This document shows, in pieces, positions 25,999 through 34,614 of a stretch of DNA of 64,000 nucleotides (the first letter of the stretch is position 1; every line of letters begins with the position of its first letter). The DNA lies in NCBI GenBank assembly GCA_029008875.1, contig JAQXJP010000015.1, positions 1 to 64,000 on the forward strand, read 5' to 3'. The notes beneath the pieces are model-generated. The model had not been told where the DNA came from. It did not search any database and saw only the letters and a program-made list of their open reading frames with translations. Source of the stretch: Lachnospiraceae bacterium (lineage in GTDB: Bacteria; Bacillota; Clostridia; Lachnospirales; Lachnospiraceae). Both the position numbers and the translations under genes were made by a program.

Positions 25999-26065
25999 AT
26001 ACCGAATCGGTATAGTTAGGGGATGATTACGGTTACATGCCGGCGAAAGTAGAATACAACCGTAA
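25999..26065 (+). other. Two inverted repeats between the lipoprotein gene and its terminator
   Basis: ATACCGA (25999-26005) and TCGGTAT (26007-26013) form a perfect palindrome around one base. A second pair, TTACGGTT (26027-26034) and AACCGTAA (26058-26065), is perfect and separated by 23 nt. With the terminator at 26082 they would give a structured 3' region or a small RNA. No promoter for a separate transcript was found. Confidence 0.4.
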
Positions 26066-26081
26066 AATTGGATTGCCTAAT

Positions 26082-26127
26082 AAAAAACACCCGTACACTT
26101 TTTGACTAGTGTACGGGTGTTTTTTTG
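26082..26127. terminator. Bidirectional terminator between convergent genes
   Basis: ACACCCGTACACT and AGTGTACGGGTGT form a 13-bp perfect stem, preceded by six A and followed by seven T. It lies between the + strand lipoprotein gene and the - strand DUF1292 gene and can stop transcription from both. Confidence 0.93.
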
Positions 26128-26165
26128 AAACCATAACTAAATGACATCGGTTATCACAGCCCTTT

Positions 26166-26492
26166 TTAGTCGTCCATCTCGTCAAACATGGCCTCGTCGA
26201 GAAGCTCGTCGAAGCGGTCTGCAACGGCCTCATATTCTTCGTCGTTATCAATGTTGGAGAGAGAAGGATTGCCTTCCTCGTCCTCTGCGTAACGGTAGAT
26301 AAATACTTCGCCTTCCGCATTGTCATTGCCCTTCTCGTCCAGCGGAAGAAGAACAATGTAGTCCTGCTCGCCCACATCAAAGATGGTGAGGATACGGCAT
26401 TCAACCGTCTCGCCCCCATCCAGATCCAGGGTCACGCGGATATCATCAGCTTCCTCCTCGGTAACCGGTGTTGCTTTTGTCTCATCTGCCAT
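26166..26492 (-). CDS. DUF1292-domain protein
   Basis: This very acidic 108-residue protein (MADETKATPVTEEEADDIRV...) has the DUF1292 pattern: a central TLDLDGGETVECRILTIFDV strand region, then QDYIVLLPLD and EVFIYRYAEDEEGN, and an acidic helical tail ending DEMDD. DUF1292 proteins are small cytoplasmic Firmicutes proteins of unknown function, often near yrzL/ruvX in other genomes. Here the gene stands alone on the - strand with a good AAGGAGG ribosome binding site (reading leftward from about 26511). It shares a divergent promoter region with the GH13-like gene. Confidence 0.9.
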   Translation of the reverse strand: MADETKATPVTEEEADDIRVTLDLDGGETVECRILTIFDVGEQDYIVLLPLDEKGNDNAEGEVFIYRYAEDEEGNPSLSNIDNDEEYEAVADRFDELLDEAMFDEMDD

Positions 26493-26524
26493 CGGAATAA
26501 CCTCCTTATGTCTAATATGGGTTT

Positions 26525-26553
26525 ATTATAAGGCATTTCCGCAGAAATTACTA
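26525..26553 (-). promoter_or_regulatory. Putative promoter of the DUF1292 gene
   Basis: On the - strand a perfect TATAAT (26530-26525) lies about 30 bp upstream of the start codon. The best -35 at 17 bp spacing is TAGTAA (26553-26548), which is weak. It overlaps the region of the divergent GH13 promoter. Confidence 0.4.
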
Positions 26554-26580
26554 TACAAAGGGGAAGAAAAAAGCTATAAT
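26552..26580 (+). promoter_or_regulatory. Putative promoter of the GH13-like gene
   Basis: TATACA (26552-26557), a 17-bp spacer and a perfect TATAAT (26575-26580) lie 36 bp before the preferred start codon. This makes the ATG at 26584 unlikely as a start, because it would fall at the transcription start point. Confidence 0.5.
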
Positions 26581-26616
26581 TTAATGGCAAATGTTGACGG
26601 ATCAGTAGGAGACACA

Positions 26617-28482
26617 ATGGGATTTGTAGTAAGAGAGGGCGATTACGCCAAACTTGGGACATGTATTCACAATCAGAAGGTTACCTTCACTTTTGAGGGA
26701 GAGAAGGAGGATTCCTGTGCAATCGTTTTGATTGACAAGAAATCCGGGAAACAGGAGCGGGTGGAGGTAAGTGATCAATTTTGCCTTGGCTCCCTTCGGT
26801 CTGTGGTGATTGAGGGCATTGATACCGCAGCGTATGATTATCTGTATGAGCGCAACGGTGTTTTGCAGATGGACCCCTACGCGCGCAGGATTAAGGGCCG
26901 TGAAATCTGGAAAAATGAGGCTCGGAAAGAGCAGGAGTACCATGTGATGGCGGCTTTTGACGAGACGAATTTTGACTGGAGCACGGATGTCAAGCCAGAG
27001 ATTCCAAAGTCGGAAATGATTATGTATAAGCTGCATGTGCGCGGTTTTTCCATGGATCACGGTGCGCCTGCGAAAATAGCCGGGACATTCCGGGCGGTGG
27101 AGGATAAGCTGGATTATCTCAAGGATTTGGGCATCACCACCCTGGAGTTTATGCCGGTGTACGAGTTTGAGGAGATTGTGGTTCCCGTCAAGGAACCGCT
27201 CCCGCAATACATTAATTGGGAGCCTGAAGAGGAGGATGTGATTCTTCCTGAACAGGAGGAGCTTCCCACCCGCTTGAATTATTGGGGCTACGGGAGCGGA
27301 GACTATTTTGCGGTGAAGGCATCCTACGCTGTGAATCCCGGAAAAGCCAACCTTGAGTTCATGGAGCTTGTCCACGAACTGCACAATCGGGGAATGGAAT
27401 GCATTATGGAAATGTATTTCCCCGAGGGCGTGAATCATAATCTGATTCTGGATGCACTCCGATATTGGGTGAGAAGTTTTCATGTGGACGGCTTCCATCT
27501 GTTGGGTGAGAATCTTCCGATTACCGCAATCGTTCAGGATGTGCTCCTTAGCAGAACCAAGATTTTCTACACGAATTTTGACGGAAGTCTGCTCCGGGAA
27601 GACAAGAAATACAAGAATCTGTTCGTTTACAGGGAGGAGTACCAGTATCCGGCCCGCAAGATTTTGAATCATATCAATGGTGATATGGTTGAGTTCGTAA
27701 ACCAGCAGAGGAAGCAGGGGAACTGCCTGGGCTTTGTGAATTTTATTGCCAGCAATAACGGATTTACCCTTGCGGATCTCTTTATGTATAACGACAGGCA
27801 CAACGAGGAAAACGGTGAGGATAATGCGGACGGAAATCCCTGGAATTTCAGCAACAATTACGGGGTGGAGGGACCGACCCGCAAGAAGTTTGTTGCCGCA
27901 TCCCGCATGAGGCAGTGGCGGAATGCGGTTTTGATGCTTTTTTTGGCCCAGGGGGTTCCCCTTCTGTGGTCAGGGGACGAGATGCAAAATTCCCAGAAAG
28001 GCAACAACAACGCGTATTGTCAGGACAACCCTACCGGGTGGCTGAACTGGAAGAATGCCAAGAGCCATGCCGATTGCATTCAGTTTGTGAAGGATGTGAT
28101 TGCTTTTCGTAAGCTGCATCCCATTGTGGCCAATGAGATGCCCTTTCATTTCAACGACTATCAGACGGTGGGATTCCCGGATTTGTCATACCACGGGGAA
28201 AACGCATGGGTTACCGGGATTGAGTTGGGCAGAATGAGCCTGGGTATGCTCTATTGCGGAGCGTACAGCAGTGGTGAGAACAGGGAGGATGTGTATGTGG
28301 GATATAACTTCCTCTCGGCAGTTACCTCCCTTGCACTTCCCAAACTTCCGAAGAAGAGAAAATGGTATCTGGCCATCGACAGCAGTGCGGAGGTACCGGT
28401 TTGCTCCAAGCCCACAGTTATGAAAAACCAGCAGCAGATTCTGATGAATCCGCAATCTATCTGTGTTTTGGTAGGTAAGTAA
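26617..28482 (+). CDS. GH13 isoamylase/debranching-type protein with replaced catalytic motifs (probable pseudoenzyme)
   Basis: This 621-residue protein has an N-terminal CBM48-like domain (about 1-110) and a GH13 barrel related to glycogen debranching enzymes. The segment GFTLADLFMYNDRHNEENGE...GVEGPTRK is nearly diagnostic for the isoamylase/TreX group. The catalytic motifs are altered. In region I the usual VVYNH is MEMYFP. In region II the usual GFRxD reads GFHLL (292-296), so the nucleophile Asp is Leu. The region III Glu is missing around IFYTNFDGS. The region IV HD reads NN (380-381). It may bind glycogen or starch without cleaving it, or use different chemistry. The start at 26617 has TAGGAG 5 nt upstream. 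The DUF5662 gene follows 1 bp after its stop. Confidence 0.85.
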   Translation: MGFVVREGDYAKLGTCIHNQKVTFTFEGEKEDSCAIVLIDKKSGKQERVEVSDQFCLGSLRSVVIEGIDTAAYDYLYERNGVLQMDPYARRIKGREIWKNEARKEQEYHVMAAFDETNFDWSTDVKPEIPKSEMIMYKLHVRGFSMDHGAPAKIAGTFRAVEDKLDYLKDLGITTLEFMPVYEFEEIVVPVKEPLPQYINWEPEEEDVILPEQEELPTRLNYWGYGSGDYFAVKASYAVNPGKANLEFMELVHELHNRGMECIMEMYFPEGVNHNLILDALRYWVRSFHVDGFHLLGENLPITAIVQDVLLSRTKIFYTNFDGSLLREDKKYKNLFVYREEYQYPARKILNHINGDMVEFVNQQRKQGNCLGFVNFIASNNGFTLADLFMYNDRHNEENGEDNADGNPWNFSNNYGVEGPTRKKFVAASRMRQWRNAVLMLFLAQGVPLLWSGDEMQNSQKGNNNAYCQDNPTGWLNWKNAKSHADCIQFVKDVIAFRKLHPIVANEMPFHFNDYQTVGFPDLSYHGENAWVTGIELGRMSLGMLYCGAYSSGENREDVYVGYNFLSAVTSLALPKLPKKRKWYLAIDSSAEVPVCSKPTVMKNQQQILMNPQSICVLVGK

Positions 28483-28483
28483 C

Positions 28484-29080
28484 ATGAACATTTGGAAACA
28501 TTTTTGTACGATTACACAGCATAAAATCCTAGTGATGCGAGGTTGCTTTAAGCTGGGACTGTACAGGCAGGGAATTCTCCACGATATGTCCAAGTATTCC
28601 CCCGCAGAATTCTGGGTTGGCTGCAAGTATTACCAGGGGACACAGAGTCCCAACAACGCGGAGCGGAAGGCGGTGGGCTACTCCTCCGCATGGCTTCATC
28701 ATAAGGGGAGAAACAAACACCACCTGGAGTATTGGATTGATTACAGCGCGGCGGAGGGGGAAGGCGAGCACAAGGGAATGGTTGGCATGAAAATGCCTAT
28801 CCGGTATGTTGTGGAAATGTTCGTGGACCGCGTCAGCGCCTCCAAGAATTATCAGAAGAAAAAATACACGAAGGAGAGCTCCCTGATCTACTATGAGAGG
28901 GGACAGGAAGCATATCTGATCCACAAGGACACCAAAGCATTGCTGGAATATCTGTTGACCATGCTTGCGGTGAAGGATGAGAAGGAGACCTATCGCTTTA
29001 TCAAACAGGAACTGTTGAGGGGGAAGGTTCCGTATGAAAAAGAGGAATTGGACAGTCGAAAAAAGCGCTTGAAGTCCTGA
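28484..29080 (+). CDS. DUF5662-like protein with HD-type metal-binding residues
   Basis: This 198-residue protein starts MNIWKHFCTITQHKILV. It contains GILHDMSKYSPAEFW (around residue 30) and a HHKGRNKHHLEYW segment (around 75), a His/Asp pattern reminiscent of HD-domain metallohydrolases. It looks like the DUF5662 family, which is common in Clostridia and phages; no activity is established that I know of. It begins one base after the GH13-like gene and is probably translated from the same mRNA. The ribosome binding site is weak, which fits coupling. Confidence 0.78.
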   Translation: MNIWKHFCTITQHKILVMRGCFKLGLYRQGILHDMSKYSPAEFWVGCKYYQGTQSPNNAERKAVGYSSAWLHHKGRNKHHLEYWIDYSAAEGEGEHKGMVGMKMPIRYVVEMFVDRVSASKNYQKKKYTKESSLIYYERGQEAYLIHKDTKALLEYLLTMLAVKDEKETYRFIKQELLRGKVPYEKEELDSRKKRLKS

Positions 29081-29083
29081 AGT

Positions 29084-29108
29084 AAAGGGACATTCGGGTG
29101 CCTTTTTT
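29084..29108 (+). terminator. Weak terminator after the DUF5662-like gene
   Basis: AAAGG pairs with CCTTT, with a small bulge and an inner CA/TG pair, around a TTCGGG loop, and six T follow. The stem is short and imperfect. Confidence 0.4.
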
Positions 29109-29185
29109 ATAGAAATTGGCTGGGAAAAGCACAATGATGTATGTCCGTGACATAGAATATTAAAAAGACACGGGCAGGATATTTC

Positions 29186-29809
29186 ATGGAACCGTTTTTA
29201 TCACCTTTATCTGTGGAAGAGGAGAGAGACTGCCTGGAGAGGCTACAAAACAGTGATGAAACTGCCAGAGAAAAGTTGATTCTTCACAATATGAGGTTGG
29301 TGGCGCATGTGGTAAAACGATACGGCAGTTCGGCAGAAGACCCGGAGGATTTGATTTCCATAGGAACCATCGGCTTGCTCAAAGCTGTAAATACATTTCA
29401 CCCGGATAAAGGCAGCAAGTTTTCAACATATGCCATTCGATGTATTGAAAATGAGATACTTATGTTTTTTCGGTCCAGGAAGAAAATGCGGAGTGAGGTA
29501 TCCATTTTCGAGCCCATCGGAACAGATAAAGAAGGGCATGCCATTTTGCTCTACGATGTTTTGGAGAGTGAGAATGCCGATTTTGTGCTGATGACAGAGC
29601 AAAAGAGCATGATGCAGAAGATGATGGAAAATCTGGATCGGATTCTGACGCCCAGAGAGTTGGAGATTATCGGTTACCGGTACGGCGTGGGGGGAAAAAA
29701 GGAACTGACACAGCGGGAGATTGCGACCCGCATGAATATTTCCAGATCCTATGTCTCACGCATTGAGAAAAGGGCACTGGGAAAAATCAGAAAATATTTG
29801 AACGAATAG
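29186..29809 (+). CDS. sigK: Sigma-70 family sigma factor, SigK-like
   Basis: This 207-residue sigma factor has region 2 (NMRLVAHVVKRYGSSAEDPE, then DLISIGTIGLLKAVNTFHPD and STYAIRCIENEILMFFRSRK) and region 4 (LTPRELEIIGYRYGV, REIATRMNISRSYVSRIEKR). The spacing and segments such as PIGTDKEGHAILLYDVL closely follow sporulation sigma-K. The gene is continuous, with no skin-type insertion, and the N-terminus is short. In spore formers SigK directs late mother-cell genes. The host's ability to sporulate cannot be judged from this window, so a changed role is possible. It is monocistronic with a strong terminator at 29815. No clear SigE-type promoter was found upstream. Confidence 0.85.
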   Translation: MEPFLSPLSVEEERDCLERLQNSDETAREKLILHNMRLVAHVVKRYGSSAEDPEDLISIGTIGLLKAVNTFHPDKGSKFSTYAIRCIENEILMFFRSRKKMRSEVSIFEPIGTDKEGHAILLYDVLESENADFVLMTEQKSMMQKMMENLDRILTPRELEIIGYRYGVGGKKELTQREIATRMNISRSYVSRIEKRALGKIRKYLNE

Positions 29810-29814
29810 GATGG

Positions 29815-29855
29815 AAAAAGATGAAATGTATGATATAATACATTCATCTTTTTTT
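29815..29855 (+). terminator. Rho-independent terminator after the sigK-like gene
   Basis: AGATGAAATGTAT (29819-29831) pairs with ATACATTCATCT (29838-29849) with one bulged A and loop GATATA. It is preceded by A and followed by six more T. A TATAAT inside the loop is part of this stem. Confidence 0.85.
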
Positions 29856-29902
29856 CTTGCATGGTTCTATGCGCATTTCCATACAATTGGAATAGGAGAA
29901 TA

Positions 29903-31429
29903 ATGTACAGTACAACGAAAACGGCTTTGATTGACGGTATCCACGCCAGAATCATCACGGTGGAGGCGGATTTGAGTACCGGAATGCCCATGTTTGATAT
30001 GGTGGGGTATTTGTCGTCGGAGGTGCGGGAGGCGAAGGAGAGGGTGAAGACTGCGCTTCACAATTGCAATATCTCTTTGCCTGCCAAGCGGATTACGGTG
30101 AATTTGTATCCGGCTAATCTTCGCAAATGCGGGACAGGTTTCGACCTACCCATCGCAATTGCGCTTCTTCTGGCAATGGGGCTTGCCAATGAGGAGATTG
30201 CCCGGGATATTTTGTTCGTGGGGGAGTTGAGCCTGAACGGAAGGATTTTGCCGGTAAACGGTGTTCTTCCCATCGTGTGTGACGGAAAGAACAATGGAAT
30301 CACGAAATTTGTAGTGCCCGGCCAAAACGAAACGGAAGCAAAATTGGTGGACGGAGTCGAGATATATTGCTTCGAGACCCTGGAGGAACTTTTGGCCTTT
30401 TTAAACGGGGAACCGTACAGACCCAGGGCCTGTGAACATCCTGTGGCCAGTCAGGAAAAGAAGTCGGTGGATTTTTCGGAGATATGCGGACAACAGTATC
30501 TGAAGCGGGCCTGTGAGGTTGCGGCGGCAGGCATGCACAATATGCTGCTGATCGGCTCACCGGGAACCGGGAAGACCATGATATCCCAGCGACTCGCCAC
30601 CATCCTTCCCCCGCTGAATCAGGAGGAACGGCTGGAACTGTCCAAAATATACAGCGTGTGCGGCTTGTTGAGCGGGTGTGATTCTCTGATGGATGAGAGA
30701 CCTTTCCGAAGTCCTCACCACACCATTAGCAGCGCAGGACTTATCGGGGGAGGAGCAAACCCCAGACCGGGAGAAATCTCCCTGGCCCACAAAGGGGTGT
30801 TGTTCCTGGATGAGTTGACAGAGTTTCAAAAACATACCATGGAGGTGCTGCGGCAGCCTCTGGAGGAGCATGAAGTGAGGCTGGTGCGGGCGAATTGTGC
30901 GGTGACTTACCCGGCGGATTTTTTGCTGCTTGCGGCGATGAACCCCTGCGATTGTGGATATTATCCGGATATGCAGCGGTGCCGTTGCTCCGCGGGCACT
31001 CTTCAGCGTTATTTTGGCAAGGTGTCACAGCCACTCATCGACCGCATTGATCTCTGCGTGGAAGCACCGCAAGTTTCCTACGCGGATTTGACGCAAAAAG
31101 GACATGGGGAGAGCTCCGCCGCAATCCGTAAACGGGTTGTCCATTGCCACCGGATACAGTGTGAGCGCTTCCGGGGAGAGAACTTTTTCTACAACAGTAA
31201 AATCCCGGTGTCCAAGCTGGAGGAATACTGCGCTTTGGGGGAATCCGAGAGCAGGTTTATGAAGGATGTGTTTGAGAAGCAGCAATTGACTGCCCGAACT
31301 TACCATAAACTGTTGCGGGTGGCCCGAACTATTGCGGATTTGGACCAAAGTCCGGAAATTAAGATTCGGCATCTCACAGAGGCGGTATGCTACCGCACGG
31401 TGGACAAACGTTTTTGGGGAGGTGCGTAA
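29903..31429 (+). CDS. YifB/ComM-family Mg chelatase-like AAA+ ATPase
   Basis: This 508-residue protein has an N-terminal Lon-protease-like fold domain (about 1-170, DMVGYLSSEVREAKERVKTAL and NLYPANLRKCGTGFDLPIAI), then the AAA+ core with Walker A GSPGTGKTM and Walker B GVLFLDEL, and a C-terminal helical lid. ComM in other bacteria is a branch-migration helicase that extends recombination during natural transformation. The gene overlaps dprA (TAATG), another transformation/recombination gene, which supports that link. The ATG at 29903 with AGGAG upstream is chosen. Confidence 0.92.
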   Translation: MYSTTKTALIDGIHARIITVEADLSTGMPMFDMVGYLSSEVREAKERVKTALHNCNISLPAKRITVNLYPANLRKCGTGFDLPIAIALLLAMGLANEEIARDILFVGELSLNGRILPVNGVLPIVCDGKNNGITKFVVPGQNETEAKLVDGVEIYCFETLEELLAFLNGEPYRPRACEHPVASQEKKSVDFSEICGQQYLKRACEVAAAGMHNMLLIGSPGTGKTMISQRLATILPPLNQEERLELSKIYSVCGLLSGCDSLMDERPFRSPHHTISSAGLIGGGANPRPGEISLAHKGVLFLDELTEFQKHTMEVLRQPLEEHEVRLVRANCAVTYPADFLLLAAMNPCDCGYYPDMQRCRCSAGTLQRYFGKVSQPLIDRIDLCVEAPQVSYADLTQKGHGESSAAIRKRVVHCHRIQCERFRGENFFYNSKIPVSKLEEYCALGESESRFMKDVFEKQQLTARTYHKLLRVARTIADLDQSPEIKIRHLTEAVCYRTVDKRFWGGA

Positions 31430-32508
31430 TGAATTACGGAGCATGGCTGGCACAGGCAACCGGGCTTACCGGCCCCAAGTTGCACTATTTATATAGTAGA
31501 TTCTCGGACGCGGAGGAGGTATACCGCGCCCCCCGGGAACAGATTCTGACTCTGGAAGGGTTGAATGAGGAGGAGAAAAATTCCCTGCTGGGCTATCGGC
31601 AGAGAGTATCCGTGGAGGAGAGCAATCTGCGGCTGGCATCCATGGGGATTGATTTTGTATGTATCGAGGACGCAAATTACCCCAACCGGCTGAAAAATAT
31701 CCACAATCCGCCCTACGGCCTGTTTTACAGAGGGAAACTTCCGGATGAGACAAAGCGTTCCGTCGCGATTGTGGGAGCTCGGGGGAGATCCGCATACGGA
31801 GAGCAGGTGGCCCGGAAATTGTCCAAGACCCTGGCGGAGCATGACGTTTCCATCATCAGTGGCCTGGCAATCGGGATTGACGGGGATGCCCACAAGGGTG
31901 CGCTGGAAGGCGGAGGCAGGACATACGGGGTTCTTGCGGGCGGCGTGGAGACATGCTATCCCGCATCCCATCGCTTTTTGTATGACAAAATATTGGATCA
32001 AGGTGGAGTGTTATCGGAATATGCGCCGGGGACAGAACCCCTTTCGTTTATGTTCCCCATGCGCAACCGCATCATCTCCGGACTGGCGGACTGCGTCATC
32101 GTGATCGAGGCCAGAGAGAAGAGCGGATCGTTAATCACGGCGGATTTTGCCATGGAGCAGGGCAGGGATGTCTATGCGCTCCCGGGACGGATCTCCGACC
32201 CCCTAAGCAAGGGGTGCAACTGCCTGATAAAACAGGGGGCCGGAGTGATATGCAGCATCGAGGATTTTCTGCAAGAGTGGAATCTCATGTGCGACAGGGA
32301 GCCGATTCAAATGGATTTTCGGAAAAATTTACTTGAAAAAGAGGAGGCGTTGGTGTATAGTTTACTCGATTTTCGTCCCGTGGGACTGGGAAAACTGATG
32401 GAGCAGACCCCCTACGGACCGGCGGAAATCCTGGAGATTTTACAAAAGCTGGAGCGGAAGGGATTTGCGGAGGAAAAACTCCCGAATTATTATGTCCGCA
32501 CCATTTGA
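31429..32508 (+). CDS. dprA: DNA processing protein DprA/Smf
   Basis: This 359-residue protein has an N-terminal helical segment, the Rossmann-like DprA core (about 75-285, with GARGRSAYGEQVARKLSKTL, SGLAIGIDGDAHKGAL and the GRDVYALPGRISDPLSKGCN stretch), and a small C-terminal winged-helix-like domain (ALVYSLLDFRPVGLGKLMEQ). DprA loads RecA on incoming single-stranded DNA during transformation. Its start codon overlaps the yifB stop codon, and topA follows 35 bp later, so the yifB-dprA-topA order common in Firmicutes is kept. Confidence 0.95.
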   Translation: MNYGAWLAQATGLTGPKLHYLYSRFSDAEEVYRAPREQILTLEGLNEEEKNSLLGYRQRVSVEESNLRLASMGIDFVCIEDANYPNRLKNIHNPPYGLFYRGKLPDETKRSVAIVGARGRSAYGEQVARKLSKTLAEHDVSIISGLAIGIDGDAHKGALEGGGRTYGVLAGGVETCYPASHRFLYDKILDQGGVLSEYAPGTEPLSFMFPMRNRIISGLADCVIVIEAREKSGSLITADFAMEQGRDVYALPGRISDPLSKGCNCLIKQGAGVICSIEDFLQEWNLMCDREPIQMDFRKNLLEKEEALVYSLLDFRPVGLGKLMEQTPYGPAEILEILQKLERKGFAEEKLPNYYVRTI

Positions 32509-32543
32509 GAATAGGGAAGAAGAGAAGAAGGAGAAACTGGGAT

Positions 32544-34601
32544 ATGGCAAAGTATTTGGTGATTGTGGAGTCCCCTGCGAAGGTGAAGACCATCAAGAAG
32601 TTTCTGGGCAAAAACTATGAGGTGGTGGCGTCCAACGGACATGTGCGGGATCTGCCGAAGAGTCAGCTTGGCGTTGACATTGAGAATGGATATGAACCCA
32701 AGTATATCACAATCCGAGGCAAGGGAGATGTGCTTGCGATGCTCCGCAAGGAAGTGAAAAAGGCGGACAAAGTGTATCTCGCGACGGACCCTGACCGGGA
32801 GGGGGAGGCAATCTCCTGGCATTTGAGCCAGGCGCTGAAACTCGAGAACAAGAGTGTTGCGAGAATCAGCTTCAATGAGATTACCCAGAGCGCGGTGAAG
32901 GAATCTCTCAAAAACCCCCGGGAGATTGATATGGATCTGGTGGATGCCCAGCAGGCCCGCAGAATTCTTGACCGTATGGTGGGTTACCGCATCAGCCCTC
33001 TTCTCTGGGCCAAGGTGAAACGGGGACTCAGCGCAGGGCGCGTGCAGTCTGTGGCACTTCGCATTGTCTGCGACAGGGAGGAGGAAATCAATGCTTTTAT
33101 CCCGGAAGAATACTGGTCTTTGGATGCGGAACTGGCTGTGGAGGGTGAGAAGAAACCCATCACGGTAAAACTGTACAGCAAGAACGGAGAGAAGATTGCC
33201 GTTTCATCCCAGAAGGAGATGGATCAGATTCTGGAAGAGGTCAAAAACGCGGAATTCAAGGTTCTGGATGTGAAAAAGGGAGAGCGAACCAAGAAAGCTC
33301 CGCTCCCCTTCACAACCAGTACTTTGCAGCAGGAGGCATCCAAGGCGCTGAACTTCCCAATCTCCAAAACCATGCGGATTGCACAGCAGCTGTACGAGGG
33401 CGTGGATATAAAGGGCCAGGGTACAGTGGGATTGATTACCTACCTCCGTACGGATTCCACACGAATCTCCGAGGAGGCAGACGCTGCGGCCAGAACTTTC
33501 ATTTCCGGTGCACATGGGGAGAGATATCTCTCCGAGGGACAGGGGACCAAGTCCGGAAACAACAAAATCCAGGATGCCCACGAGGCAATTCGACCTTCGG
33601 ATATCAATCGCATTCCTTCTTCCATCAGCGATTCCCTGACCAGAGATCAGTTGCGGTTGTATCAACTGATCTGGAAGCGGTTTGTAGCCAGCCGGATGGC
33701 GAATGCGGTATATGAGACAACCACTGTAACTATCGGTGCAGGGGAATACTGTTTCCACGCGTCCACATCCAAGGTACTCTTCGACGGATTTATGTCGGTC
33801 TATGTGGAGGCGGATGAGGAGAAGAACGGTTCCCCGGTACTTTTGAAGTCCTTGGACGAGAGCACAAAGCTTTCTATGAATAATCTGGAGGCTAAGCAGC
33901 ATTTTACACAGCCGCCGGCACATTACACGGAGGCATCCCTGGTCAAGGCACTGGAAGAACTGGGAATCGGTCGCCCAAGTACCTATTCCCCCACTATCAC
34001 CACCATCATTGCGCGCCACTACATCACCAAGGAGAATAAGAACCTGTATGTGACGGAGATTGGGGAGATTGTGAATCAGATGATGAAGGAGCAGTTCCCC
34101 ACCATTGTAGATGAGCATTTCACGGCGAATATGGAGTCTCTTCTGGATGGCGTTGCTGAGGGCAAGGTGAATTGGAAGAGTGTGATCTCCAACTTCTATC
34201 CGGATTTGGACAGCGCAGTCCTCGCCGCGGAGAAGAAGCTGGAAAAGGTTACCATCGAGGATGAGAAGACAGATGAAATCTGTGATGTCTGCGGTCGCAA
34301 CATGGTAATCAAATACGGCCCTCACGGAAAGTTCCTGGCCTGCCCGGGGTTCCCGGAATGCCGGAACACCAAGCCATATTTCGAGAAAATCGGCGTCAGC
34401 TGTCCAAAATGCGGCAAGGATGTGGTAATTAAAATGACCCGAAAGGGCAGAAAATATTACGGATGTATCGACAACCCCGAGTGTGATTTCATGAGCTGGG
34501 GAAGACCGGTTGAGGAGAAATGCCCACGCTGCGGAGGGTATATGGTGAAAAAGGGAAATAAGATTGCCTGCGCCGATGAAAAGTGCGGTTTTGTAAAATA
34601 A
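32544..34601 (+). CDS. topA: DNA topoisomerase I
   Basis: This 685-residue type IA topoisomerase relaxes negative supercoils. The Toprim domain starts at the N-terminus (VIVESPAKVKTIKKFLG) and contains ATDPDREGEAISWH. The catalytic Tyr300 lies in TYLRTDSTRIS. Three C-terminal Cys4 zinc ribbons are present, starting CDVCGRNMV, CPKCGKDVV and CPRCGGYMV. The ATG at 32544 lies 10 nt after AAGGAG. It is the last gene of the yifB-dprA-topA run; codY follows with its own promoter. Confidence 0.97.
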   Translation: MAKYLVIVESPAKVKTIKKFLGKNYEVVASNGHVRDLPKSQLGVDIENGYEPKYITIRGKGDVLAMLRKEVKKADKVYLATDPDREGEAISWHLSQALKLENKSVARISFNEITQSAVKESLKNPREIDMDLVDAQQARRILDRMVGYRISPLLWAKVKRGLSAGRVQSVALRIVCDREEEINAFIPEEYWSLDAELAVEGEKKPITVKLYSKNGEKIAVSSQKEMDQILEEVKNAEFKVLDVKKGERTKKAPLPFTTSTLQQEASKALNFPISKTMRIAQQLYEGVDIKGQGTVGLITYLRTDSTRISEEADAAARTFISGAHGERYLSEGQGTKSGNNKIQDAHEAIRPSDINRIPSSISDSLTRDQLRLYQLIWKRFVASRMANAVYETTTVTIGAGEYCFHASTSKVLFDGFMSVYVEADEEKNGSPVLLKSLDESTKLSMNNLEAKQHFTQPPAHYTEASLVKALEELGIGRPSTYSPTITTIIARHYITKENKNLYVTEIGEIVNQMMKEQFPTIVDEHFTANMESLLDGVAEGKVNWKSVISNFYPDLDSAVLAAEKKLEKVTIEDEKTDEICDVCGRNMVIKYGPHGKFLACPGFPECRNTKPYFEKIGVSCPKCGKDVVIKMTRKGRKYYGCIDNPECDFMSWGRPVEEKCPRCGGYMVKKGNKIACADEKCGFVK

Positions 34602-34614
34602 TTTCAAAAATTGT

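Noticed and set aside
29110-29185. A SigE-type promoter before the sigK-like gene (CATAGAAT around 29151).
   Set aside because: The -10-like element has no acceptable -35 at the right distance.
29834-29839. TATAAT upstream of yifB as a -10 element.
   Set aside because: It lies in the loop and stem of the strong terminator after the sigK-like gene and has no matching -35.
33204-34607. Long open frame on the - strand opposite topA.
   Set aside because: topA is complete and conserved on the + strand; the opposite frame has no ribosome binding site or recognisable domain.
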